Origin: Ralstonia sp. A12
GTDB taxonomy: Bacteria > Pseudomonadota > Gammaproteobacteria > Burkholderiales > Burkholderiaceae
DNA: 64,000 nucleotides
Assembly (NCBI RefSeq): GCF_000801955.1
Contig: NZ_JSZO01000014.1
Span: 186,001 to 250,000 of the forward strand
Direction of reading: 5' to 3'
Below the pieces are notes generated by a model. It was not told where the DNA came from. It did no database searches and saw only the letters and a program-made list of their open reading frames with translations. A program made the translations under genes and the position numbers. This document shows, piece after piece, positions 8,830-16,315 of the stretch. Each line of letters opens with the position of its first letter. The first letter of the stretch is position 1.

Positions 8830-9663
8830 ATGAAAACCAATCTTTTCAGCCGCACTGCCAAGTTCGCAGGTGTGGCGATCCTCACCGCTTCGCTCGCAGC
8901 ATGCGCAGGCGGCGGCGTCGTGACCCCGGGCGGCCAGAACGCCGGCGTGAGCGGTGCTGCAGCCGGCGGCTCCAGCGCAGGTGCAGATCCGACGCTCGAG
9001 CGCTGCGCTTCGCCGCTGGGCACGATCGCCATGGATGATGGCCGCAACGCTGACTGGTACGGCCAGTTTGGCAGCGCCACCAAGATCACCACGATCGATC
9101 CGCTGCTGCGCTTGGCCGTGCAGCAGTCCAACTGCTTCATCATCACGTCGATCGGCAACCAGAAGACCGATGCACGCCTGTCGCGCATCACCGATCTGCA
9201 GCGCAACTCCGGCGAATACCGTGCCGGCTCCAAGCAGCAGAAGGGCCAGCGCGTGGCTGCTGACTACTACATGGAGCCGCAGATCATCATCAACGACTCG
9301 CCGATCGGTGGCGTGGCGGGTGCCGTGGGCGGCCTGCTGGGCAACAGCGCCATCGCCGCGCTGGCCGGCAGCGTGAAGTCGAAGGCTTCGGTCGTGACGC
9401 TGACGCTGTTTGACGTGCGCTCGGCCGTGCAGATCGCGGCAGCAGAAGGCAGCTCGACGGCTACCAACTACGGCGCCGTGCTGGCTGGCTTCGGCGGCGG
9501 CGTGGGCGGCGGTCTGGCTGGCTTCTCCAGCACGCCAGAAGGCAAGGCCACGGTGGTCGCCTTCATCGACGCCTGGAACAAGATGGTCGTTGCGCTGCGC
9601 AGCTACAAGGCGCAAGACGTGAAGGGCGGTCTGGGCCGTGGCGGTACGCTCAAGGTCAACTGA
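8830..9663 (+). CDS. CsgG/HfaB-like lipoprotein
   Basis: 277 residues from the ATG at 8830. The lipobox is LAAC with C25 as the acylated residue, followed by a Gly/Ala/Ser-rich linker to about residue 50. The core matches the CsgG/HfaB family of outer-membrane lipoprotein secretion channels: ADYYMEPQIIINDSPIGG, then a glycine-rich hydrophobic segment (GGVAGAVGGLLGNSAIAALA), and VVTLTLFDVRSAVQIAAAEG. CsgG forms the oligomeric pore that exports curli subunits. No csgA, csgB, csgE or csgF homologue is adjacent. A bidirectional terminator follows at 9715-9755. Whether it exports the Gly-rich protein encoded 9 kb away is speculation. Confidence 0.75.
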   Translation: MKTNLFSRTAKFAGVAILTASLAACAGGGVVTPGGQNAGVSGAAAGGSSAGADPTLERCASPLGTIAMDDGRNADWYGQFGSATKITTIDPLLRLAVQQSNCFIITSIGNQKTDARLSRITDLQRNSGEYRAGSKQQKGQRVAADYYMEPQIIINDSPIGGVAGAVGGLLGNSAIAALAGSVKSKASVVTLTLFDVRSAVQIAAAEGSSTATNYGAVLAGFGGGVGGGLAGFSSTPEGKATVVAFIDAWNKMVVALRSYKAQDVKGGLGRGGTLKVN

Positions 9664-9714
9664 GTGTTGAGCGGGGATTCACACAGAAGAGGCGTGTAGC
9701 GCCCTGATGTGTCA

Positions 9715-9755
9715 AAGAAAAAGCCTGCGGCGGTGACGTCGCAGGCTTTTTTCTT
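9715..9755. terminator. Bidirectional rho-independent terminator
   Basis: Stem AAAAAGCCTGCG (9718-9729) pairs with CGCAGGCTTTTT (9740-9751) around a 10-base loop. A and T runs on both sides let it work in both directions. It separates the convergent CsgG-like gene (ends 9663) and the tsdA-like gene (ends 9773). Confidence 0.9.
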
Positions 9756-9772
9756 GGCTGGGCGCGGTTGTG

Positions 9773-10582
9773 TCAGCGTGCGTCTTTCGGCCGATCGCCC
9801 TTGGGCCAATCCTTGGCGCGCTCGGCATAGTCGGGACGTGGCTGCTGGGTAAAGAACCCGGCCACGTCCACGGCTTCCTGCGCGGTCAGCGTGCCGCCCT
9901 GGCCCAGCGGCATGTTGTGCTTCACGAAAGGCGCAGCGGTGTACAGGCGCGCCATGCCCGCACCGATGTTGAATGAATCCTTGCCCCACAGCGGCGGCAT
10001 GAAGTAGCCGCCTTGCGGGTTCGGCATGCCCTGGCCTTCAGCGCCATGGCAGGCGGCGCAGCGCTGCGCGTAGATGGCCTTGCCGTTTTCGCGATTCGGC
10101 ACGAGCGCGGTGTCGATCTTCTCGAAGCCGCGTCCAGTCACGTTGGTGCCTACCGGCACGCCGCTCGAGAGCCATTTCATGTACGCGAGGATGGCGTTCA
10201 TGTCTTCGCCGTCAAAGGCGATCGGCTTGCCGTTCATCGAGCGCTGGAAGCAATCATTCACGCGCTGCTGCAACGAGATGACGGCACCGCTGCGCGAGCG
10301 GTATTCGGGAAACGCTGCGGTCAGCCCCACCCACGGCGCGGCGTACGGCGTCGTGCCGCCGTTCAGGTGGCAGCTCGTGCAGTTCAGGCCGTTGCCGACG
10401 TTGTGCGGCAACTGGCGCTTGGTGTCGGTCAGGATCAGCTTGCCGCGCTTGATGGCGTCGCCCACGGGGCCCGCAGGGATGGTGGCTTCGTCGGGCACGG
10501 GCAGCGTGCCCGGCGTGGCTTGTGCGAATGCGGATGTGCTAACGGCCAGCGCCAATGCAGCGCCGAGTTTGCGAAGCGTCAT
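9773..10582 (-). CDS. tsdA: Dihaem cytochrome c, thiosulfate dehydrogenase-like (TsdA family)
   Basis: 269 residues from the ATG at 10582, with a Sec signal (cleavage near AFAQ). There are two c-type haem sites: C68-T-S-C71-H72 and C175-A-A-C178-H179. Between them lies VNDCFQRSMNG, with C111 at the position of the unusual cysteine axial ligand that defines TsdA. The later FVKHNMP segment (K221, M224) matches the region supplying the distal ligand of the second haem. TsdA joins two thiosulfate molecules into tetrathionate in the periplasm and passes electrons to the respiratory chain. The two YeeE/YedE genes just upstream, which belong to a thiosulfate-uptake family, support the assignment. 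SoxA-like dihaem cytochromes are the main alternative. Confidence 0.78.
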   Translation of the reverse strand: MTLRKLGAALALAVSTSAFAQATPGTLPVPDEATIPAGPVGDAIKRGKLILTDTKRQLPHNVGNGLNCTSCHLNGGTTPYAAPWVGLTAAFPEYRSRSGAVISLQQRVNDCFQRSMNGKPIAFDGEDMNAILAYMKWLSSGVPVGTNVTGRGFEKIDTALVPNRENGKAIYAQRCAACHGAEGQGMPNPQGGYFMPPLWGKDSFNIGAGMARLYTAAPFVKHNMPLGQGGTLTAQEAVDVAGFFTQQPRPDYAERAKDWPKGDRPKDAR

Positions 10583-10641
10583 GTTGCCCCCTGTGGGTGA
10601 GTTGTGTGTTCTTGTAGAGGTCGAGGTCGAGGTTTGCGCGG

Positions 10642-11055
10642 CTAGCGCTTGCGCTCGATCACGCTGAAGACGGCCATGCCCGCCAGCATGGCTGCGACAA
10701 AACCAATGGCCTTGGGCACACCCGCACCCAGCGCCACCAATGCCGGCCCCGGGCAGAACCCAGCCAGGCCCCAGCCGATACCGAAGACCGCGCTGCCGAG
10801 CACCAGCCGTGTGGTGACGCCCGTGGCAGACGGCCACTGAATCAACGCGCCGAACAACGAGCGCCCGCGCCGCCGCGCGATGAAGAAGGCGATCACGCCA
10901 ACGGCAATCGCCCCGCCCATCACGAATGCCAGCGATGGGTCCCAACGGCCGAACAGATCCAGAAAGCCGAGCACCTTGGCCGGATTGGCCATGCCCGACA
11001 CGATGAGCCCCGCACCAAACAGCAGGCCCGCGATCAATGCCATCACGATCGGCAT
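10642..11055 (-). CDS. YeeE/YedE-family membrane protein, second half (DUF6691 type)
   Basis: 137 residues with about four membrane helices. Family landmarks are GMANPAKVLGFLD near the N-terminus and GLAGFCPGPALVALG with the conserved cysteine in C-P-G-P-A. YeeE/YedE proteins include thiosulfate importers in which conserved cysteines pass the ion along the channel. Many betaproteobacteria encode the two halves as separate small genes, as here. The start lies one base after the stop of the partner gene, so the pair is translationally coupled and probably forms one complex. Confidence 0.85.
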   Translation of the reverse strand: MPIVMALIAGLLFGAGLIVSGMANPAKVLGFLDLFGRWDPSLAFVMGGAIAVGVIAFFIARRRGRSLFGALIQWPSATGVTTRLVLGSAVFGIGWGLAGFCPGPALVALGAGVPKAIGFVAAMLAGMAVFSVIERKR

Positions 11056-11056
11056 G

Positions 11057-11491
11057 TCAGCCTCCCACCACGTGTCGCATCACGAACACGGTGACGATGC
11101 CCGCCGCCATGAAGGTGAGCGTCGCCACCAGCGAGCGCACCGAGCCGCGCGATAACCCGCAGACGCCGTGGCCGCTTGTGCAGCCACCTGCATAGCGCGT
11201 ACCGATGCCCACCAGGAAGCCGGCGGCGATGACCTCGCCCCAGCCGGCGGTGATGTCCGGCACCACCGGCTGGCCGAGCAGCGCCGCAATAACGGGTGCC
11301 CCGATCAGCCCGACGAGAAAGGCGATACGCCAATCCATGTCACCGCGCGGGCGCTGCAGCAGCCCGCCGACGATGCCGCTGATGCCGGCAATGCGGCCGT
11401 TGCCCAGCACGAGCACAGCTGCGGCCAGCCCGATGATCAGGCCGCCAATCATGGCTGCGCCTGGCGTGAAATGCGCAAAGTCAATCGACAT
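11057..11491 (-). CDS. YeeE/YedE-family membrane protein, first half
   Basis: 144 residues with four predicted helices. The signature GGCTSGHGVCGLSRGS holds the two conserved cysteines of the first half of the YeeE/YedE fold. Together with the 10642-11055 protein it makes a full transporter-like unit. Such pairs occur with sulfur-oxidation or detoxification genes, often under an ArsR-type sulfide sensor. No regulator of that type is adjacent here, but an A/T-rich upstream region (11521-11560) contains a short inverted repeat. Confidence 0.87.
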   Translation of the reverse strand: MSIDFAHFTPGAAMIGGLIIGLAAAVLVLGNGRIAGISGIVGGLLQRPRGDMDWRIAFLVGLIGAPVIAALLGQPVVPDITAGWGEVIAAGFLVGIGTRYAGGCTSGHGVCGLSRGSVRSLVATLTFMAAGIVTVFVMRHVVGG

Positions 11492-11791
11492 GGGAATCGA
11501 GGTGGGGGCGAAATCAATTAAGGCTCAAATAATATATAAATTTGTAGATTGTTTGTTGGATCGTCCCCCAGGGAGACGAAAGCGTCACGCGCGCCATTCA
11601 GGTCGCGCGGCGTGCCGCGGTTGGGGGCCAAGCCCGATCATGAACGCGTGGCCGCACGGATTGCCGTGTGGTCCAACCCGGCGGGCGGCACGCTTGTGCG
11701 CGCCCGCTTCAACGTCGCGGCGAGGGGTTCTGTCGGGGATTCCCGCGCCATACCGTGACCGATGCCGAGATGGACGGCAGCTTCTGCTCCG
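11492..11791. other. Upstream region of the thiosulfate operon, no clear gene
   Basis: About 300 bases between the convergent ends of DUF2855 (stop at 11792) and the YeeE start (11491). The half near 11491 is A/T-rich and holds the promoter/operator candidate. The half near 11791 has G/C-rich, gene-like composition with a short plus-strand open frame (11549-11758) that I cannot assign. It may be a remnant of a lost gene. Confidence 0.4.
11526..11544 (-). promoter_or_regulatory. A/T-rich inverted repeat and candidate promoter of the YeeE/YedE-tsdA operon
   Basis: CAAAT (11526-11530) and ATTTG (11540-11544) are inverted arms around an all-A/T centre, 35 bases upstream of the start at 11491. 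The centre reads TATATT on the minus strand, a fair -10 element. A/T-rich dyads at such promoters are typical of ArsR/BigR-type sulfur sensors, but no such gene is in the window. Confidence 0.35.
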
Positions 11792-12901
11792 TCAAAGACG
11801 AATCACATAGCCTTCACGCGGGTGCGTGCGCCCGGCATGCAGCGCGGCAATGCGCTGTTGCGCGGCTGGCATGCCGTGCTCTTCGATCAACGTGAGCCAG
11901 CCGTGCGCGGGTTCGCGTACGTGGTCGATGAAGCGTCGTTGCGCGGCATTGAACTTCTCTGTGACGACGGCCGGACCCCAGTCGTTATTGCGCTTGCGGA
12001 TCTGCACCGGCGCGAAGTAGAGCTGCGGCGCGGGGCCGGGCAGGTTTTCGGTCTGGATGAAATCTGTGTTCTGCGCGGAGCCCGCAAAGCAGTCGTACAC
12101 CAGTGCGTCGCCAAAGTGCGCATGTACACGGCGGCGCAGCGCAGCGTCGCCGGAGAAGTCGACGTAGAGCGTGGGGACATCGGTAGCGAGGGTATTGAGC
12201 GCGTCGTAGGTGACGCTGTCGTCGTAGCACCCGAGGCCATCAACGAAGGCGCGGTTGCCGGCGGAGGTGAGCGCGGTGAGCGTGAGCCCCGGCGTGTCAC
12301 GCAGGCAGAACGCCGTGCCATACGCCGTCTTGCTGGAGGCGCTGGAAAACACCAGCCGCCGTGCGCCGAAGAAGGCGTTGTCCGAGAGAAAATCCGCCAG
12401 CATGAACGATGTGATGAACAGCGGCCGGTACAGGATCTGGTAGTTCTCCAGCGCCGCGTCGTAGGCCGCATCCTGCATCACGCGCGTGTACTGGTTGTAG
12501 GCGGAGACTAGCGACTGGCGGTGTGCCGCGCCGTCATAGAAGCCGCGCGGTGTCACGCGTTCGGGCTGCATGCGCAGGTGCGTGGCGATCGGGAAGTAGC
12601 CGTAGAAGCGCTCGCCCACGTCGATGCCTTCTACCGTGGAGCTGACCACATCGGCAAAGCCCCACACCGGCATGTGGCCCCAGCCGTCCTGTCCGGTGGG
12701 GAAGAACGACCAGTACTGCATGGCATCGCCAAAGGCCGCGTAAGTGATGTTGTTGGTGGTGAGCGCAAAGCGGTCCAGGCGCAGTACGACCTCGCCGGGC
12801 GCGGCCACGGGGGCGGCATCGGCGCTTTCCAGCCGGCTTTCGTTTAAGGCATGCTTGCGCGTGAAGAGCCGCTCGTATGGGGCGTTCTTGGGGGCGTTCA
12901 T
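11792..12901 (-). CDS. DUF2855 family protein
   Basis: 369 residues. The sequence matches the DUF2855 family, which has an MDR-like (medium-chain dehydrogenase/reductase) shape without the zinc ligands. Landmarks are NNITYAAFGDAMQYWSFFP near residue 50, the RFYGYFPIATHL segment, and RRLVFSSASSKTAYGTAF around 180, where an MDR enzyme would bind its nucleotide. No activity is established; an oxidoreductase or lipid-related role is possible. A good ribosome site (GGAGGAGA) precedes the start. It is divergent from a TetR gene whose start is only 33 bases away, so that regulator probably controls it. Confidence 0.8.
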   Translation of the reverse strand: MNAPKNAPYERLFTRKHALNESRLESADAAPVAAPGEVVLRLDRFALTTNNITYAAFGDAMQYWSFFPTGQDGWGHMPVWGFADVVSSTVEGIDVGERFYGYFPIATHLRMQPERVTPRGFYDGAAHRQSLVSAYNQYTRVMQDAAYDAALENYQILYRPLFITSFMLADFLSDNAFFGARRLVFSSASSKTAYGTAFCLRDTPGLTLTALTSAGNRAFVDGLGCYDDSVTYDALNTLATDVPTLYVDFSGDAALRRRVHAHFGDALVYDCFAGSAQNTDFIQTENLPGPAPQLYFAPVQIRKRNNDWGPAVVTEKFNAAQRRFIDHVREPAHGWLTLIEEHGMPAAQQRIAALHAGRTHPREGYVIRL

Positions 12902-12934
12902 GGTGTCTCCTCCATTCTTGGGATCGATGGGCTG

Positions 12935-13627
12935 ATGGCTTCACTCTATCGCCGGCCGCAAGCTGCCGGGTTCGGAAACGCCGCTGAGGCAGACGCCACG
13001 CCAGCGCGCCGCGCCAAGCCGCTCAAGCGGCCGTCACAGCGCCGTGCCAAGTTCACCGTACAGGCCATCTACGACGCGTTTGTTCGGATTTGGCAGCGCG
13101 ACGGCGCACAGGCTGCCACCACGCGTGCGGTGGCGCTGGAGGCCGGCTGCTCGGTCGGCACACTGTACGAGTACTTCCCGAACAAGGAGGCGTTGCTCTC
13201 CGGCTACGTGCGCCACACCATCGAGATGCTGCTCGGGCGCATCCAGAGCGAAGTGACCGACTGCGCCGATCTGCCCTGGCGCGACCGCGTCCGCCATCTC
13301 GTGCGCCTGACCTGCGGCGACCCGGCGCTCGATCCGCCGTACTTTGACCACGCCATGCTGATGCGCGAAGACCGCATCGCCGAGCCCAAGCACCATCGGC
13401 GCTTCTTCGATGAACTGAGCACAGCGTGGCGCCACGCACTGGATGCCTGTACCGACTTGCCGACCCGGCCCGACGATGCCGTGCTGCAGACGCTATTGCA
13501 GGCCATCTGGGGTGCGCGGCGCTACCGCATGCTGCTGCCCGATGCGCCGCCCGCGCCCGACGCGTGGGTAGGCGCGATGGAGCGGCTCTGCCTCGCTGCC
13601 CTGGCGGCAACACAAGACGTTGCCTGA
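12935..13627 (+). CDS. TetR-family transcriptional regulator
   Basis: 230 residues from the ATG at 12935. A basic N-terminal tail of about 38 residues (ARRAKPLKRPSQRRAKF) precedes the helix-turn-helix (ALEAGCSVGTLYEYFPNKEALL). The C-terminal ligand domain is TetR_C-like. The 33-base gap to the divergent DUF2855 start means any operator here must overlap both promoters or lie in coding DNA. In-frame codons further upstream would place the start inside DUF2855, and I rejected them. Autoregulation and control of DUF2855 are inferred. Confidence 0.87.
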   Translation: MASLYRRPQAAGFGNAAEADATPARRAKPLKRPSQRRAKFTVQAIYDAFVRIWQRDGAQAATTRAVALEAGCSVGTLYEYFPNKEALLSGYVRHTIEMLLGRIQSEVTDCADLPWRDRVRHLVRLTCGDPALDPPYFDHAMLMREDRIAEPKHHRRFFDELSTAWRHALDACTDLPTRPDDAVLQTLLQAIWGARRYRMLLPDAPPAPDAWVGAMERLCLAALAATQDVA

Positions 13628-13717
13628 CGCCCACACCGTGTTCAAACAAGGGTGCGAACCGATTGTCTGGGCAGTGCATCCTCGCTAGGCTGGGATTTTG
13701 CTGTTGAGGGCCGCGCG

Positions 13718-14683
13718 ATGAGTTGGCAGAACTGGGTCGTCTCGTGGATGGTGCGCAACCAGATCAAGAAGCCGACCGAACGGGAACCCTTCGACCCGGT
13801 CGCCACGCGGATCGGCGCCGAGAAACGGGTCATGCCGTCGCCGGTGGAGCTGCCATCGGACTGGCGCATCGTGCCCGCCGACACAGCCAACGGCGGTGGC
13901 CTGACCGGCGAGTGGATCGAGCCCGCCGACCTCGACATGCTGGATGACCCACCGCCGGTGGTGCTCTACCTGCATGGCGGCGGCTACTTCTTCTGCAGCC
14001 CCCGCACGCACCGCCCCATCACCATTGGCCTGGCCACGCATGCACGCTCGCGTGTGCACGTGCCGGACTACCGCCTCGCGCCGGAGCATCCGTTTCCTGC
14101 GGCCATTGAAGACGCTCTCGCCAGCTATCGCACGCTGCTGGCGCAAGGTGTATCGCCATCGCAGATCGTGGTGGCGGGCGATTCTGCGGGTGGCGGGCTG
14201 GCGCTGGCGCTGCTGGTGGCGTTGCGCGACGCGGCCGACCCGCTGCCGGCCGGCGCGATTCTCTATTCGCCGTGGACGGACCTGGCCGCCACCGGCCAGA
14301 GCCTGATCGACAACGACGAATCCGACGTGATGTTCCGCGGCGCATGGATGGCCTATGGCGCCACGATCTACCTGGGGGATTCGGGCACGCCGGTGGACCA
14401 TCCGCTGGTGTCGCCACTGTATGCCGACTTTGCCGGTTTGCCGCCGCTGCACTGCTACGTCAGCACCAGTGAAGTGCTGCGCGACGACACCCTCCGAATG
14501 GCCGAGCGCGCGCGTGCCGCCGGGGTATCCGTTTCGGTAGAAATGGGCCGTCGGCTTCCGCACGTGTGGCCGATCTTCTATCCTTTTCTTCCAGAAGCGC
14601 GCGTTGCGCTCAAACGATCGGGTGAGCAGATCAGAGGACTGGTCGCCGCCCGCACAGAACCAGTGGAGTTGACGCTGGCATAA
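13718..14683 (+). CDS. Alpha/beta hydrolase, hormone-sensitive-lipase (HSL) family esterase
   Basis: 321 residues from the ATG at 13718. HSL-family hallmarks are the oxyanion motif HGGG at 86-89, the nucleophile elbow GDSAG with S156, a catalytic aspartate candidate in EVLRDDT, and a histidine candidate in RLPHVWP. There is no signal peptide, so it is cytoplasmic. Such enzymes hydrolyse short to medium acyl esters. Substrate is unknown. Its neighbours do not suggest a pathway. Confidence 0.88.
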   Translation: MSWQNWVVSWMVRNQIKKPTEREPFDPVATRIGAEKRVMPSPVELPSDWRIVPADTANGGGLTGEWIEPADLDMLDDPPPVVLYLHGGGYFFCSPRTHRPITIGLATHARSRVHVPDYRLAPEHPFPAAIEDALASYRTLLAQGVSPSQIVVAGDSAGGGLALALLVALRDAADPLPAGAILYSPWTDLAATGQSLIDNDESDVMFRGAWMAYGATIYLGDSGTPVDHPLVSPLYADFAGLPPLHCYVSTSEVLRDDTLRMAERARAAGVSVSVEMGRRLPHVWPIFYPFLPEARVALKRSGEQIRGLVAARTEPVELTLA

Positions 14684-14738
14684 GCTGACCGACTGCTGCG
14701 TACGCCCCGGTCAGCCAAGCGCAGACGGGGAGCCCAGC

Positions 14739-15542
14739 ATGCGTCGGGTGGTAGTTTTGGGGTTGGCGCTGGCATGCGTTGTCGGCGCTGGTGTTTGGAG
14801 TCGGCATTACCGTGCGCGGTTGGCCGATGTCCGCTTTGCGCCCATTGAATCGGTTGCCGCAGCAACCGACGGCGGGCCGATCGCCGTGCCCGTGAGCACA
14901 TCGACCCCCAAAAGCTACTGGCTCAAGATCTGCGACGAGAAGCTCGGGCCGATGAGCGTGACGGTGCACGCCAACGAAACGCCGCTCACATTTTCCAATG
15001 ACCGCTCCGTCGGCCAGTTGACCGCCGAGGCGCCCCCTTACGATCGAGCGGCCCGCGTTCTGGGCAAGACCTACGCCACCCTCGGCGCGCAGTTTGACGT
15101 CACCACGCACTACATGGCGTTGCCTACGCAACCGCCCACCACGTGCCTGCGGCCGTCGGTCGATGTAGAGCTAATCCTGAGTGATTTTCGCGTGACGGTG
15201 GCGCGTGAGTTTGCACCCGGCAGCTGCGCCTACAACGCCATCCGTGAACACGAACTGCGGCATGTGGCCGTCAATCGCGCCGTGCTGCCGCGTGCGGCCG
15301 AGGTGATTCGCAAGGAGATCCAGCGCGAATATGGCGGGCGACTCTACTTTGGGGACCCGGACCGCATTGCCGCCGAGTTGGAGACGCAGTTGTCGCGCCA
15401 CTGGCTACCGCGCGCGCAGTCGCTGATTCAACTGGGTTTGCAGGCGCACGAGCAGATCGATACGCCGCAAGAGCAGGACCGCATGAGCCGCATCTGCAAC
15501 GGCGAAGTGCAAGCCGTGCTGCAGCAGCTCTGGCGCAGTTAG
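14739..15542 (+). CDS. Exported or membrane-anchored protein with an HExxH metalloprotease-like motif
   Basis: 267 residues. The N-terminus (RRVVVLGLALACVVGAGVW) is an uncleaved anchor or signal segment. The only catalytic-looking motif is H171-E172-L-R-H175 in REHELRHVAVN, matching the zinc-binding HExxH of gluzincin-type peptidases. Two cysteines (C136, C163) could form a disulfide before it. This arrangement recalls DUF922-like secreted putative Zn-peptidases, where a conserved HE-x-x-H follows a small beta domain, but I cannot assign a family with certainty. The gene ends 12 bases from the convergent gluconokinase gene. Confidence 0.65.
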   Translation: MRRVVVLGLALACVVGAGVWSRHYRARLADVRFAPIESVAAATDGGPIAVPVSTSTPKSYWLKICDEKLGPMSVTVHANETPLTFSNDRSVGQLTAEAPPYDRAARVLGKTYATLGAQFDVTTHYMALPTQPPTTCLRPSVDVELILSDFRVTVAREFAPGSCAYNAIREHELRHVAVNRAVLPRAAEVIRKEIQREYGGRLYFGDPDRIAAELETQLSRHWLPRAQSLIQLGLQAHEQIDTPQEQDRMSRICNGEVQAVLQQLWRS

Positions 15543-15554
15543 CGCCGCTGAGGA

Positions 15555-16073
15555 TCAGGCCGCCGGGCGATGCGCGGCGCGTGTCTGCAGTTGCGTGACT
15601 GCCTGGTCGACGATGCTCTCGGGCGGCAGGGCGATGTCGACGACGATGGCGTCGGTCGGCTCTTCCAGCGCATCGAACTGGCTGCGTAGCAGGTTTGGGT
15701 TGAAGAAGTGGTCCTTGCGTGCGGACAGACGGCCCTGCAGCAGATCGAAGTCACCCTTCAGGTAGACGAACTCGGTGGTGCCGCCGTTGGCAGCCGTACC
15801 GCGCAGCACGTCGCGGTAGCGCTGCTTGAGCGCGGAGCAGGCGACCACCAGCGAGCCGCCGCCGCGTGTCGTCTCGTCCATGTACGCGCGGATGGATTCG
15901 AGCCAGGGCTTGCGGTCGTCGTCGTTGAGCGGGATGCCGGCGTGCATCTTGGCGCGGTTGGCGTCGCTGTGGAACTCATCGCCATCACGGAACGCACAGC
16001 CCAGACGCTCGGCAATCTTCTGGCCCACCGTCGATTTGCCGCAACCCGAAACACCCATCACTACTACGATCAT
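15555..16073 (-). CDS. gntK: Gluconokinase
   Basis: 172 residues from the ATG at 16073; the in-frame upstream start would add 13 non-conserved residues. The P-loop GVSGCGKST is at 7-15, followed by the family-specific FRDGDEFHSDANRAKM and GIPLNDDDRKPWL. Gluconokinase phosphorylates D-gluconate with ATP to 6-phosphogluconate, feeding the Entner-Doudoroff and pentose phosphate routes. No gluconate permease or GntR regulator is adjacent. The length is typical for the thermoresistant GntK/IdnK family. Confidence 0.92.
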   Translation of the reverse strand: MIVVVMGVSGCGKSTVGQKIAERLGCAFRDGDEFHSDANRAKMHAGIPLNDDDRKPWLESIRAYMDETTRGGGSLVVACSALKQRYRDVLRGTAANGGTTEFVYLKGDFDLLQGRLSARKDHFFNPNLLRSQFDALEEPTDAIVVDIALPPESIVDQAVTQLQTRAAHRPAA

Positions 16074-16315
16074 CGTCAATCCCTGCGCACGAAAAAGCGT
16101 AAGAAACCGCAAAACGTCAGGCCGGCATGTTAGCGCGTTGACGCTGCCCGCCGCCGATTTTTCCTGCTGCGGCGCAGCAATTGTTCCGCGTCATTGTTCG
16201 TCAGGGAACGGATTGCCAAATGCGTCAAGCTGCGTCAAATTGCAGAGCAACAAGTAGCAGAAAATCATTCAAAACAAGGTCTCAAAAGGACCCACGTTGA
16301 TTGGAGGAGACGTCC

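Noticed and set aside
8830-9663. A complete curli operon at the CsgG-like gene
   Set aside because: No csgA, csgB, csgD, csgE or csgF-like genes are next to it; only the pore-type lipoprotein is recognisable.
11549-11758. A small plus-strand gene before DUF2855
   Set aside because: There is no ribosome site, no recognisable domain and the composition resembles decayed coding DNA. It may be a remnant but cannot be supported as a gene.
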